DNA of 64,000 bases from Sanghuangporus weigelae (taxonomy: Eukaryota > Basidiomycota > Agaricomycetes > Hymenochaetales > Hymenochaetaceae). Positions 1 to 12,815 of this stretch are shown in pieces. Where the stretch lies: NCBI GenBank assembly GCA_033182465.1, contig CP137321.1, positions 2,170,001 to 2,234,000 of the forward strand. The letters are read 5' to 3'. Within the stretch, counting starts at the first letter, position 1; each line of letters begins with the position of its first letter. The notes beneath the pieces were generated by a model. It was not told where the DNA came from. It worked only from the letters and a program-made list of their open reading frames with translations, and searched no databases. Both the position numbers and the translations under genes were made by a program.

Positions 1-1
1 T

Positions 2-1104
2 TCTGCTTCTTTTAACACTCAGGCGTTTTCGACGCTCGAATCTCGATCTACGAACGATTCCTCGAGTGCTCCTGCGCAAGTGCGCCGACAAACTCAGTCC
101 AGGTCAACTTCGACATCCATTGCGTCGGAACAGAAACAAGAAGTTGCATCCACAAGTGTTGCTACATCTGAAGACAGTACGCCTCATGCAACTACAGAGG
201 AAGAGATCTTCCCGCATTCCGCTCCTCTTGTTCCGCTAAACTCGCAACAAGCGCCAGCACGGCCTACGGCCCACATCGACGTGAGTCAGGAGTGTGCCGC
301 CCTTTCTAGCGAAGGAAGACCTCAACTGCATGTTCAGACGTCATTTGAACGTCCTACACGCCACTTGACACCGACACCTCTGAGCACGATAGCTACACGA
401 AGCGACAATGATAGTGGATCGGCGCACATAAGCTCGCGGCATGCTTCTCTCGCCCCATCCAACCCAGTATCTGCAAATAAGGCGAGGGCTTCTCAGGTGC
501 CAGAGGCCCAATCACATTTGTCGCCTACAAAATCAGCAACGCCCTCATCGCCTGTTATTTTGACGCCCAAAGACTCACATTTAATGGACGTTGACGACGA
601 CGGACAGATACGGGAAATGATGGTCAACAATAAGGATGCCGAAGTCATAATGTCTGAGAACGATGCTGCCGGTGCTAAAGAAGCTCCTGCAGCAGCTGAT
701 CCATCCGGTGATAATTTAGCGCCTGCTCAGCCGATTAACAACATCGCGGAAGAAGAGGAAGTGACAGAAGAAGATGAAATGGACTGGGGAGACCTTACGG
801 ACGTTGACGACAACGAGAAGCAGCCGGTCTTTGACTGCATTTGTCATATTTTCGACGATGATGATAACGACGAACGTATATGTACGTTATGCAAGTGAGT
901 GGTTCTGTGTCTTTGTGTGGAATTTCAGCAGGATAAAGAGTTGACATTTTTCGCTTCTTGCGCCTTTCTAGCCTGCGACTGGAGCGCGAGAATCATCCTG
1001 GGCCGCGTCCCACTTTCACTGATTGTTCTGTGCGTGATCTTGTTTTGCATGCAAAGAGTGAGCACGAGGTAGTATGGGGAAAATTGAGACGATTTGAGGC
1101 ATAG
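2..1104 (+). CDS. 3' part of an acidic, Ser/Thr-rich protein with a Cys/His C-terminal motif (partial)
   Basis: The frame is open from the first bases of the window, so the 5' end is missing. Exons are about 2-894 and 972-1104, joined across a GTGAGT...TTCTAG intron. Most of the visible protein is low-complexity (Ser/Thr/Pro/Ala), then becomes acidic (EEEEVTEEDEMDWGDL and DDDD runs). The last ~65 residues are different: a Cys-x-Cys and a Cys-x2-Cys precede a conserved-looking tail, FTDCSVRDLVLHAKSEH, ending in a His-x4-His pair. This is suggestive of a small zinc-binding fold, with the second half supplied by exon 2. I do not recognise the family. The acidic low-complexity body suggests a nuclear protein, but that is inference. 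Splicing at 894/972 is well supported because the unspliced frame stops at once. Confidence 0.6.
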
Positions 1105-1331
1105 GTTGATGATATGTCGATGACATCCTTTCTCTATAATATATGAATGTATTATGTCGAAACAATTCACCGTCCATGCGATATACCTGATATGTATGTA
1201 CAGCGAAGAGAAAATGCCAACGGTTGGGATAGGTGACACGGATATCATCCACGAGATGAGAATAAACAACGAAAATCACAAAGAAAGGAACAACACAAGT
1301 ACTACTTTCATTGAAGTGAAGCCTTTAAGCT

Positions 1332-3629
1332 CTATAAAAAGTTAGCCAGCTTGTTGGCAGCTTCGCGGGCATCGAGCCTTCGCTGGGGCCGAGCGGGAAG
1401 GTGCATGGACTGCGACATGTACTTCGGCTTTCCTAAGCCAAGGGGATCGACTTCCTCACGTTGAGTATGAGACTGGGCCGAGCCATTAACACTCGGCACA
1501 GCACTGAGCGGGGAAGCGAAGGAACTGGAGGTCAACGTGCGACGGACAGCCGCAGTCGGGCTGAGAGGCCCGAGAGGATCTATTTCGCGATAGACTTCTG
1601 GCGCTTTAGCCTGTGGTGGAACTGCTGATGGTGCTACGAACGATTTTGGCGTCGGTGGCGCGGGGGAGTGCGAAACGGTGGGTGGCACGCTAGAGATCGT
1701 ACCCAACGGATCCGGTGCAGCTTTAGGGGCAAATGATGCCACCGATGCACCTGATGAAGATGGTGCGATGAACATCGACCTTGTGCCATCTACTAAACGC
1801 CCGCCCAAGGGTGGAACTGCTGCAGAGCTTGGCGCATGAGGCGCAGTCGCCGAAGATGGGGTCGAAGGCCCCGCGCCAGGAGATTGCGGAGGCAAAGTCG
1901 ACGAGCCTATCGTCTTGCTAGGAGGCACAGGTCCCATATTTGGAGGACGGAAAGAGGCTGCAGATCCAGGTGGAGGACGCTGGGCCGCTGTTGGCACTGG
2001 TCGCACAGGAGGCGGAGCAGGTTTGACGTCTTCCTCGAGTTTAGGAACAAATACAGGCCGGGAGGGAGCTGGAGCCGGTGGAATGTATTTGCTGTCAGCT
2101 GCTTTGAAGTCAGGGCGCAGAGCTTCGAGTTCGCGTAACCTTTGGCGCTCGTACGAAATCATGGATCGGGCATGTTCAATAAGTGCTGTCGTGACGTCCT
2201 CGTCGACGAGTTTCTTGTGTCTGTCAAGTGCTAGATGGAGATTGTGTGAGATACCGTCAACCCGCTGGGCAAGTATGGTCTCGTATTTGTTCGCCTGCGT
2301 TGCCAGATTCAGTATACTGGTATCCATAAAGAAAACTTGAGAATTCTGACCTCCTCCAGATCCTCAAGAGCTTCGTCAACTCTTGCCGGGTTGATGCTGG
2401 AGCTGGCCTTCAATCTTTCAATATTCCGACGCTTCGAAATACTGGTTTTGACAGCAGTCTGATATTCTTCAAGAACAGCTGTGCGTTGCTGAAGTGTTTC
2501 TCTTGCAGATTTCGCATTTAAACCTTGATATCCCAACGAATCGCCGATGATCACACATTCACTTATGGCCGCCGCTTGGTCCAAATCAGACACGCTGTGC
2601 CATGTGCGTCCGAGCTTCCTTAGCGCATTGGCTAGTGGCGGGTGAGCCTCAGCTGAAGCAACACTGATAAGTTTGTTGCCCATTTCGGCTTGGGCGACGG
2701 ATAACGCTGGATAAACACAAATGCGTAATAAGCGCCCGTAGCACGATATACAAGGGAGTAGGCTTACTTTTACGTGCACGCGCGAGTTTATCAATAGCCT
2801 TGGCTGAATCGAAGAATTGGCCCTCTAGTTTTGTCAATTCAAACCGTGCACGTTGTAACGTCTCGTCTTCGTCAGGAACTCCGCGCTTGAGCAAGCTAAA
2901 GCCGGAGCCAGCTTTCTTCCGGGGATGTCGAGGCATTGGTTGGTATCCAAAATCGCTTTCAACGAAGGACCGAATTTCCTCGTCACGCATGAGGAAAGCA
3001 TCTTCACAAACGCGGGTCAACCAACGCTGAAGCATAATTCGCACGAGACGGTCATCTTCTTCATCCGTAGGTGCTGAGGTCTGGGCTAATGGGAGCGCCG
3101 ACACGATCGTTTGCGGATTATTGTGCACGATAGCTTCATACAGCTGCTGAAATTCTGCGTATGACCGCGAGACATTACGATACGTAGATCCTGTGAAATT
3201 TGGCAAATTCGTCTGCGATGAAAATTGTCAGAGGGAACACATCGAGTTAACGTAAAGATTGAGTACCTGGGCATCGAATCTGACAAGGATGTCCCTTCTG
3301 TTCCTATCGAGCATGGTGATTCTTGTCCGAAGATACGGTTCTGCTTTCTCGTACTTCTTTCCATTGATGCCTATGTTCAAGGTAGGAGAAATGAGTCCTG
3401 CTTCTGGTTGGCCATAAATTTGAGGTTCCCTGCCAAACGGACTTGATAAACTAGTGGGCGAAGATGGTGCTTGGTCTGTTCTGTCCGGCTTGTCGGGCGT
3501 CTGAGGTTGAGAATGTGGAGCACGTTTGAGGTTCGGAATCGGAGAATTTGGATGCGGCGACGATGGCCACGGAGGCGCAATCACTGTATTGTCGTCTGCA
3601 AATGGAGAGCTAGCAAGAGGATCGAACAT
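1332..3629 (-). CDS. VPS17: Retromer sorting nexin Vps17 (PX-BAR)
   Basis: SNX-BAR subunit that pairs with Vps5 in retromer, tubulating endosomes for endosome-to-Golgi recycling. Four exons (3629-3267, 3212-2768, 2706-2351, 2294-1332) join in frame to 708 residues. The PX domain (~98-190) has the Vps17-typical stretches TNLPNFTGSTYRNVSRSY and QTSAPTDEEDDRLVR, followed by the RSFVESDFGYQP segment. The helical BAR region runs to about residue 450 (ANKYETILAQRVDGI in the last helix). A ~250-residue Pro/Ser-rich tail follows, with three DPLG repeats and a final REAANKLANFL motif. The last intron uses GTCAGA and an ACGCAG acceptor; other choices break the frame or drop BAR residues. The start at 3629 is the first ATG before the disordered N-terminus. 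Family assignment is secure. Confidence 0.93.
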
Positions 3630-4868
3630 TGTGGCTAGAAAACGCTGAAGATGAGTGACCAGTCCAGTCCAAGTGTCGACACAGAGCACAGCGCCGTTAC
3701 GTCGATCATCCGCGAATGGAAATCATCGTGGTGATTTTTGATTAGCGCCGATTTCAATCTTTTCTTCATGGAAAACACCACAGTTTGAACCATCACCGTT
3801 CTCGCTACTCCTTTTTTTCGGTTCGTGAATTCTGAACACACTCGTCTGTTTGAAATGTGAAATGTTCTTTTTTTGCCCTTCAAATAAGTCCCTTGTGCCA
3901 TCAATCTTTGCCCTGGTTCTTTTGAGTAAGGAGATCATTTGACGACTGCATTGCGATGATACGAACGACGAAAAGAATGCAGCTTTCACCTTGTTTGCAA
4001 CCTTCAGTTTGTACAGGAGCGGCATTTCTCCTGTATTCATTGTATTGTGATCCATAAGTAGTATCAAATTGTTTTAGCAGTGCGAGATGGTATTACTTAT
4101 CGTCATGGTGTGCGATCATCAGCTTGGGGACTATGCAACAATGTTACCCGGCATTCTCTAAACGTATTCTTGTATTTGTCTAGTTTGGATACTGGATCGG
4201 TGAAGGGACATTTCGATTCGAGCTATGTCATTCATCGCCTCTCCTCTCACACCAGCAGCGATGCCACAGGAGCTGATGATAACTACTATGCCGTCACCAC
4301 CCACGGCGAGAACAAGAAACATAGAGTGAAGTCCCGATCATCCTGCAGGTTTTATGTTTGCCACTTCTTTGTATTTGCATTTCCGAAGTTGAGAATACGC
4401 GACATCCACGTGACAGATGAAACGGCTTCCGCCAGCACAATTCCTTCCCCACAAATCAATCGCTCATAGGCTGAGACCTGCTGGGGCTCAAGGCGATGAT
4501 TCTGAGTATCAATTATTGTTCCCAACCGGACCTTGTAATTCTCAAGATTCTCCGGGAATAACATTTATCAACATTCCATACTTACTTATCTCTAGACAGT
4601 CACGGTTCCTTTGACCTTAGACCCTACCGCATGAACGGCGGTGTGCCCTCGGCCGACGACCGTTGCTTCCGTGCATGCTCCCATCGATGATCGTCTCTCG
4701 GGACCCTACTTTTCTTTTGAATATGATCCTTACATTCGGCCCCAACGGTGTTCCCGTGCCTGCGGTGCGATCAATCGTATTCCAGTCGTCTCAAGCGCAC
4801 ATGCGCTGACTCATGTATAACCTTCCTTACAGCCGAGCCCATCTGCGGTATTACCCTCGAAGCAATAG
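3630..4868. other. Intergenic region, no supported gene
   Basis: Between VPS17 (-) and the first CCCH paralogue (+), both strands carry only short open frames with no recognisable motif or consistent splice structure. A stretch around 4620-4830 can be read as an open segment (with FSFEYDPYIRPQR) but has no start in frame and no family I know. It may be 5' untranslated or promoter sequence of the downstream gene, or a decayed coding fragment. Confidence 0.5.
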
Positions 4869-4983
4869 ATGGTAATTTCGTTTCTGGCACCCTTTATAAT
4901 CCCTTACTTCTCCATCTGTCCGGTTCCCTCTCACCCACCTATCTCTCCCTTCACATCCCGTACCACCTTGCACTTTCAAGATT

Positions 4984-7092
4984 ATGTTGGAGCAGCCGGA
5001 AAGCCCATCCGTAAGCCAGACAAAGCAGCAAGTCTTGTACGTTCGGCTGTCATGCCACTCTACATCATGCCTCTGCCGAAGGTCGCTTCGCTAACGCAGC
5101 GCCTTTCAGCGATCATTATCTTTACCGCTTGCAGAGTGAGACGGATTGCCTCGCGGAAGCTGGCGTTCGCTGATCGTTGGTTTATCCATCTGCAGGCGAG
5201 ATCCACACTATATTGTCGGCAGAATCGGGCCACGAAGGGCGCATCCAAAATCGTGAGTACTTAGAGTACCGTGTTCGCATGGTATATTATCTTGACCAGC
5301 ATTTCACATTAAAGTTGAGAGCGAACTAGACGTCTTCAAGCGTGCTTGCTTCACCGCGGAGAACGAGAAGCGAGTGTTCAGTGATGAAGTCGCGCTCCTG
5401 AAACAAAAGCTTGAAGCCTTAGAATCGCACAGATCCGTGGGTCGTCATGGAATTCTCTCGGTTATTCCACCTCCTGACAGCACGGATTGTAGTTATCGGA
5501 AAGGCGGATCGTTTGTCTATTGGACGGAAACGGCACCATATTCTCCGTCGACCTCTTGTCTGAAGGTCATGAAGGCGGCCGTCTTGCAGCGAAGCTTCTT
5601 AGTGAATCCATTCACTACCATTTGTCTTCCGACCAACCTTGTCATATCTGGACGTATGTCTTCTTCAATAGGAGACGTGTGTATGACACGCTTGGGAAAG
5701 TGGGAGGGCCGAATAGAGAGGCCCGGGACAGGTTTGATGAGTTCTTGTCGGGATTCAATCAGTCAAGTGAGAAGTTTGTTATGACTGATGTAGGGAACGA
5801 TGATGAGGCCGTGGTTGCAAAAGTGAAAGGTGTGTCGGGATGCTTCGAATAATTATGACTCTAGCTGATGACTTGTGCTCTTGATAAAGCACATCTTGAA
5901 TTACATACCAGGTCTGAAGAAACGCACAGGGTCGTTTTTGGAGGCGAGTACATTCAAGAATCGTTGTGGAAGTAAAGGCTCACGGAAATTCCACTAATTA
6001 GCATGCCACAACAATGCCTATTTGTCTCAGTTGCACGCACTCCAGCTTACTTCGATTTACCGGGAAAAGCTCGTACTCCTCCCGGGATGCACAGAGGTTG
6101 TTTCGGAATTCAGCACTCTGCAATTTCCCAGTCTGGTCATTCCCAATCTGTTTATTCCCAACAAAATTGACCTGGCTGCCGCTACGTGTGCCAGTTCAGG
6201 TGGTGGAAACACGGGGAGATATGATGCTCCTCCTGGATTACCTTCGCCATCAAGCACAGAGCATGATTTGCAACTACACTCTGGAAGTTTAACTCCACCT
6301 CCCCCTCCTCCGTATCTGGACCAGGCCGAGTCTAAAATTGCATCCACCGACGTCATCGAGGCGAAGGTGGAGGACCCTATTGAAAGCTTCGCGCCTCCTT
6401 CACATTCATCGAACCCGGACCGTCGCCAACGTGTGATATTAGGCCGAGTCGCCGGTCCCGTGAGCTTTCGTCCATTGGCGCAACGATGGACACAAGACCA
6501 CCTGCGGTCCCAAGGGGATCTCAACTCCGAAGATACCGAAGGCACCAGGAGTGGTGCCAATTCCGTCAAAACCTTCGGGAAGCAGAGGAAGATCAATCGT
6601 GAGATAGTGAGTGCTCTTCGTCTCATATGCTTACGGCAAAGAAGAGGACGGCTTATCGCACAACGAATTCTAGCCTCTCAGTCAGCACAACCCTCCGCCC
6701 TGCACGTTATTCTATCTTGCTGCGAATGGGTGCAAGCACGGTCCAGACTGCAGATTTGGTCACGATTATATACTCGATGATGATGATTTTGAGGCCTTAA
6801 GACTAAATGCGAAGAAAGTCCCGTGTCCAGCAGTCAACAGGGGTTCGTTCTTGATTTTTGCCGCCGTTTGAAACCTTGTCTCTGAACTGCGTCATACAGG
6901 GGAATCCTGTGTCTTTGGCACGAGCTGTTGTTATGGCCATACTTGTCCCTTCTTGACCCGTTGTCACTACTTCAAGCAAGGGAAATGCAAGTTCCAAGGA
7001 GGTGTGTTTGATCGATTCTGATTCCACTACCACGCTTCTAATCTTTTCTTGTGCGATCAGCGAACATGCATCGCGAGGAAGAAGAGGCTTAG
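4984..7092 (+). CDS. CCCH zinc-finger protein with DUF7923-like domain, tandem copy A
   Basis: Ten exons (4984-5036, 5110-5135, 5196-5252, 5315-5436, 5493-5829, 5890-5943, 6002-6606, 6674-6842, 6900-7001, 7061-7092) keep phase and give 518 residues. Order: coiled coil (to ~86), a DUF7923-like globular domain starting CLLDGNGTIFSVDLL (~90-280), a Pro/Ser-rich linker, then CCCH fingers. Finger 1 is C-x9-C-x5-C-x3-H (NPPPCTLFYLAANGCKHG..), finger 2 is C-x8-C-x5-C-x3-H (CVFGTSCCYGH). A third Cys/His cluster (CHYFKQGKCKF) follows and the protein ends HREEEEA. CCCH fingers usually bind RNA; the role is unknown. The intron after 5943 appears to use a GC donor, because the paralogue next door has GT at the same place and phase. 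An alternative start at 4869 would add an ATG-only exon. Confidence 0.82.
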
Positions 7093-7822
7093 ATCTACCC
7101 GTCTCTTCGCAAAACATCACCGACCTGGTCGAGATAACTAGGCGCCCGTGAATTATGGTAGTTCTGACAGCTCACCTTAAAGTTATTGAGGATATTCGAT
7201 TGTTGGATTACTGTGATATTTGCTATCGATATCGCCCATGTTAGGACATTTTTCCTGTATCGTGTACGGTTAGATGTATCATTTGTATTATTTTTTCACA
7301 TGTTGCTTTCTGTTCCCTATGTACCAATAGTATCTTATTTTTCTGAGAGGCTTTATAAATGATTACATAACGAAACGCGGATCCTGGCACGCGTCTACCA
7401 CGTTCCTCGACTCATTACATTTACACCATGTTTCAGCACCAGCATGTACCCGCTTTAGCATCCATTATCCATTGACCTCGTGCAATGGAAGGAGTTGTAG
7501 AGTTAAGGGAAAGTCTTCGAATAAATAAGGTATGTGAATAGTGTGTAATTACTTCTGTTCATATTATGTGGGTGGAGCACCGGTACCAGCGTCTATCAAC
7601 ACTGGCTCAGAGGCTCTGCAGTACTTCTCGAAACTAGTACTCGTCTTCGTCTGTTAGACCCCTCATCTGGAAATGCTGTGAAGCTCCGTTCTAGCATGTT
7701 CCTCGTTCAATTCTTATTATAAGCAGTTTACGAGGATTGGACACTCACTGCTCTTTCTCCCCCCACCTCTCTCAGAAACCTCGAATGACAACCCTTAATG
7801 ACCACGCTCCGCTTATTCAACA
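7093..7822. other. Intergenic spacer between the tandem CCCH paralogues
   Basis: No convincing open frame on either strand. The stretch is moderately AT-rich after 7200 and becomes CT-rich (7750-7775, a run of pyrimidines) shortly before the start of copy B, as is common upstream of basidiomycete start codons. I see no transposon ends or RNA gene. Confidence 0.5.
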
Positions 7823-9784
7823 ATGGTGAGTATTGTGTCTTTGGTGTAATTACTCTGGGATTGAGCATTTGTACAAACAGGGATGGTGTGTTTAACAATC
7901 TAAAAGGTGACAGCCACTCCGCTACTAGTCAACGGGATTGTGAATAGTGGCATAGAATTGGCGTCAACTACCGTCAAGTCGAATATAGAGCTTTCCCAGC
8001 GAGTGAGTGACTTGGAGAATGATCTTCAGGTATGGAAGCTCGCGCGCACGAATGCTATCGATGTACAACAACGAGAGAAGATCCAGTACGAAGAAGAGAT
8101 CAAGAAATTACAAAAGCGCATTAGCGTTCTCGAGTCAATGCAGGTGAGTAATTGGACGTATCATGGCTCAGCGATGTGACTCGCTGATGATCGCTATTGC
8201 ACAGGAATCCATGGTTCTCTGTATACTAGACGGGGATGGGAACATCTTCGCAGACCATTACCTCAAGGCCGGACTCGAAGGAGGTCGGGAGGCAGCTAGA
8301 AGACTCACACACGGAATTTACAGCTATCTGGAGGAAAACGGATACAGCGGACAATCTTCCCGTTTCACTTTTTGGTTATCCATATATTTCAATAGGAAAG
8401 GACTTCAGGAAACACTGGTTAGGAGCGGTGTCTGTAGAGCCGACCAGTTTGAGGCATTCGTGGTCGGCATTAGCCAGGCATCGCCACGATTTTTGCTCGT
8501 TGATGTTGGCTATGGGAAGGAAGCCGCTGACTCGAAGATTAAAGGTTAAATGCTTTATTATTCTGGTTTTCGGGGTATGAATTATTGAATGGTTATTTTT
8601 AGAATATTTGCAGACGTACACGCGGTTTCCGCAGACTTTAAAAGTGTTCTTTGGAGGTGCGTTCAATGCTTATGACGTATTTGTAAGCGCTCGTCTGAGA
8701 CTGTACTAGGCGGGCATGATAATGGTTATCTGCCAACGCTTGCAGCTCTAGAAAATGAGCGTCTCTTGCAGAGAATAGTTCTGTTACAAGGATATCATGA
8801 CACAGCGACAGAACTGAAGGCCCTTAATCTCCCGACATTAAACCTCGATAACCTCTTCCGTACGGTGAAGCTTTCTGGCTCATTGCCGACTTCGCAGCTT
8901 CCTACATCACCGTCAACTTCCGTTTCCGATATTTCTGTTTTTCCACCCGACTTAAAGCCGTATACCCAGCCTTCATATGGAAGCACACTACACTCGAACA
9001 GCATAGTGCAAACTGTCAAGAAAACGATTGATCCGAAACTCGTACGTTCTTTTTCTTCGATTCTCACCCAAAGCTGATTTCTTTTCCTGCCATCAGCCTT
9101 TGTCAAAACGTACGCCGATCATTCCATTCCGTTGAGTATCTTATCAACGTTCATACAGAAGACCCTCCCCCTTGTAATGAACATTACCTCCTAAAGAGAT
9201 GCCCGAGAAAAGTAAGCCCGGTCTTTTTCCTTGCCGCCTTCACTCACAAAACATCGGTCATAGGAGAATTGCAAATATGGACACGACTATGATCTTTCTC
9301 CAGAACATATCACCGAGCTGGCAAAGTATGCTAAGAATACGCCGTGTCATGCGACTAAGAACGGTATGCAAAGCTTCAGACTAGATACGCGTTTCCTTGG
9401 AGGCTGACCGTCGCCTAGGATTCAAATGCACGTTTGGTGTCACCTGTATCTGGGGACATACTTGCCCTAGAGGGACGAAATGCTATTATTATAAGCAAGG
9501 AAAGTGTCGATTCAAGACTGGTGAGTGCTCGCGTTATTACCATTGTTTACCTCTCGACTCAATCGTATTGCTCAGCCGAAGCTCATCTTGAGGATGCCAA
9601 TGGCATATCCGCTCATTCACCGAGCGTCTCAGTTCATTCGCTTAGAAGCTCTATCCGGCCCCCGGACGAGTCTGCTCAAACTTCTGGCTCTCGCACTGAC
9701 GTTCCTGATCGCTTTGGTCCACCACCAGGACTGTCGAAATTGGACTCACTTTTCGGAGATGCGTTGAATCTTTCGCTCAACTGA
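7823..9784 (+). CDS. CCCH zinc-finger protein with DUF7923-like domain, tandem copy B
   Basis: Paralogue of the gene immediately upstream. Exons 7823-7825, 7907-8143, 8205-8544, 8603-8656, 8710-9041, 9097-9109, 9159-9211, 9264-9363, 9419-9520 and 9576-9784 sum to 480 codons plus stop. The coiled coil (LSQRVSDLENDLQVW) is followed by the DUF7923-like domain (CILDGDGNIFADHYL). Finger 1 is C-x8-C-x5-C-x3-H (CNEHYLLKRCPRKENCKYGH), finger 2 is CTFGVTCIWGH after CHATKN, and a third cluster is CYYYKQGKCRF. The protein ends in a tail containing RFGPPPGLSKLD. The only in-frame ATG ahead of the coiled coil is 7823-7825, directly followed by a GTGAGT donor, so the first exon would be just the start codon; this is the least certain part. 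Finger 1 is divided by two introns absent from copy A. Confidence 0.8.
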
Positions 9785-10048
9785 TTATACGCGATACGAA
9801 GACATCGATATATGGTATCTGGCTTGGTTAGGTTTGTAAGGAATGTTATAGTCAATATCAGTGTTTTCTATTGTTGCCAGAAATTGAAAAAATGCATCCG
9901 TGAGATTACATAAGATCGATAGATGATAGATCGACGCGATTCGCAGACCTGGACTTCCGGCTAGCTTGAAGTCACTTCAACCCTTCCACCATCATTCGAG
10001 TACCCTTTGACTGAGTCTCAAGCTTTCAATCGTTCAGACTAGCCTACA

Positions 10049-11208
10049 ATGTCTTCTGTGAGACACATATTGACCCTCAGTCACCTGCGATAGCTTACCA
10101 TCAAGCTTTCAGCATGACGATGATGAGCTTAACGCGTCGGAGACACCAGGTTGGTTAGCTATCTTGCATGGTAACGAGAGTTGATTGAATGATGCATGGA
10201 ATTGCAGGATACAAGGTGACTGCTCCAGCGAAGGTATCCTCACTCTTCATGAAATTTGAAGATAGTGAGCTGATCGGAAGCGCAGAGTCCCGAGGAATAT
10301 GCAAAGATGGACGAGGAGGATGAAAGCTTGGCAAGATGGAAGGCCAGCTTGGGCATCGCCCCCGGAGCTGCTATCGGTCCAGCAGAGGGTCCAAAGGTTC
10401 TCGATTCTGTATTTTGTGCACAAGCAACAACGCAAACTTTCAATGCCCTGTTTGTATGCAGGTCACCGTGCTCGGTCTGGAGCTTGTGTCGCCGACGCTT
10501 CCGGCTGGGAAATCACTAGTGCTTGATCTGTCGGATCCCCAGGCATTAGCAGAAGTGAAAAAACATCCGTTCACTATCAAGGAGGGTATAGAGTACAAGT
10601 AAGCCATAACTCACAGATAATCTTGACTCGGTGATTTAACTGCTTAAAACAGTGTGCGGATTAGATTTAAGGTTAACCATTCCATTATTTCGTGAGTTAT
10701 TTCTATTGAGCGTGTAATCATCTGAGGTATTCTTACTCCATCCCAGGGTATGTTTCTCGTGCCAGCCTCGACATGTATAGGTTCTGAATGCTTGGGTTAG
10801 GGAGTGAAATACCTTCAGGTCGTGAAACGTTCGGGGATTAAAGGTTAGTATCTAACAGGTATTGTGTTTAGGTCTAAAAGGCTTTACTGACGCAAACTAT
10901 AGTCGACAAAATGGAGCAGATGCTCGGTTCTTACGGTCCATCGCCGTATGTGTGATGCTTTGTCCCATAAACCCATTGTTCAAATTTGTTCGAAATAGCG
11001 AGCCCTACACGAAGAACTTCCCGACTGAGGAATCTCCATCCGGTATGGTTGCTCGTTCGGGTACTTATAACGTTAGAAGCCGTGTTATCGATGATGACAA
11101 GGAAGTATATGCTGGTAAGTCGCCTCCCTTTGGATTGGTTGCACATGAATTCTCAGACTTGTCATTCTAGACTTCGATTGGTCATTCAAGCTTGCGAAGG
11201 ACTGGTGA
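10049..11208 (+). CDS. RDI1: Rho GDP-dissociation inhibitor
   Basis: Cytosolic chaperone that extracts prenylated Rho/Cdc42 GTPases from membranes and holds them in the GDP form. Eleven exons (10049-10057, 10113-10149, 10208-10233, 10286-10396, 10462-10598, 10653-10691, 10747, 10801-10843, 10903-10945, 10999-11114, 11171-11208) total 600 nt, 199 residues, the usual family length. The N-terminal helical arm (EDESLARWKASLG) precedes the immunoglobulin-like domain: LELVSPTLPAGKSLVLDL, FTIKEGIEY, a SGVKYLQ strand, VDKMEQMLGSYGPSPEPY and the closing DFDWSFKLAKDW. The seventh exon is a single G at 10747. Without it the frame breaks inside the conserved SGVKY strand, while both flanking introns (55 and 53 nt) have normal GT and AG ends. 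Family call is secure; the one-base exon rests on frame and conservation. Confidence 0.93.
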
Positions 11209-11377
11209 TAGATAAATACCAGCATCATTTCATTGACTGGTTCGGACTATTCTGACGTTTTCTTTACATTGACTTCAAATGCCTTGTGGTGTGGATGAAG
11301 GGATATCAAAGTTGTATTCGATAAAATAAACAAATATTTCTTTTTGAGGGTTTTGCGTACCCGTCGATCCTTTTGGC

Positions 11378-12815
<1,438 letters not shown>

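Noticed and set aside
925-1345. Overlapping frames on both strands at the end of the first gene
   Set aside because: They overlap the last exon and 3' region of the partial gene, lack family motifs, and have no splice or promoter support.
1836-2340. Arg- and Gly-rich plus-strand frames opposite VPS17
   Set aside because: They are antisense reflections of the Pro/Ser-rich Vps17 tail.
4080-4469. 129-codon open frame on the plus strand
   Set aside because: Composition is not protein-like, no motif is recognisable, and no splice pattern links it to a neighbour.
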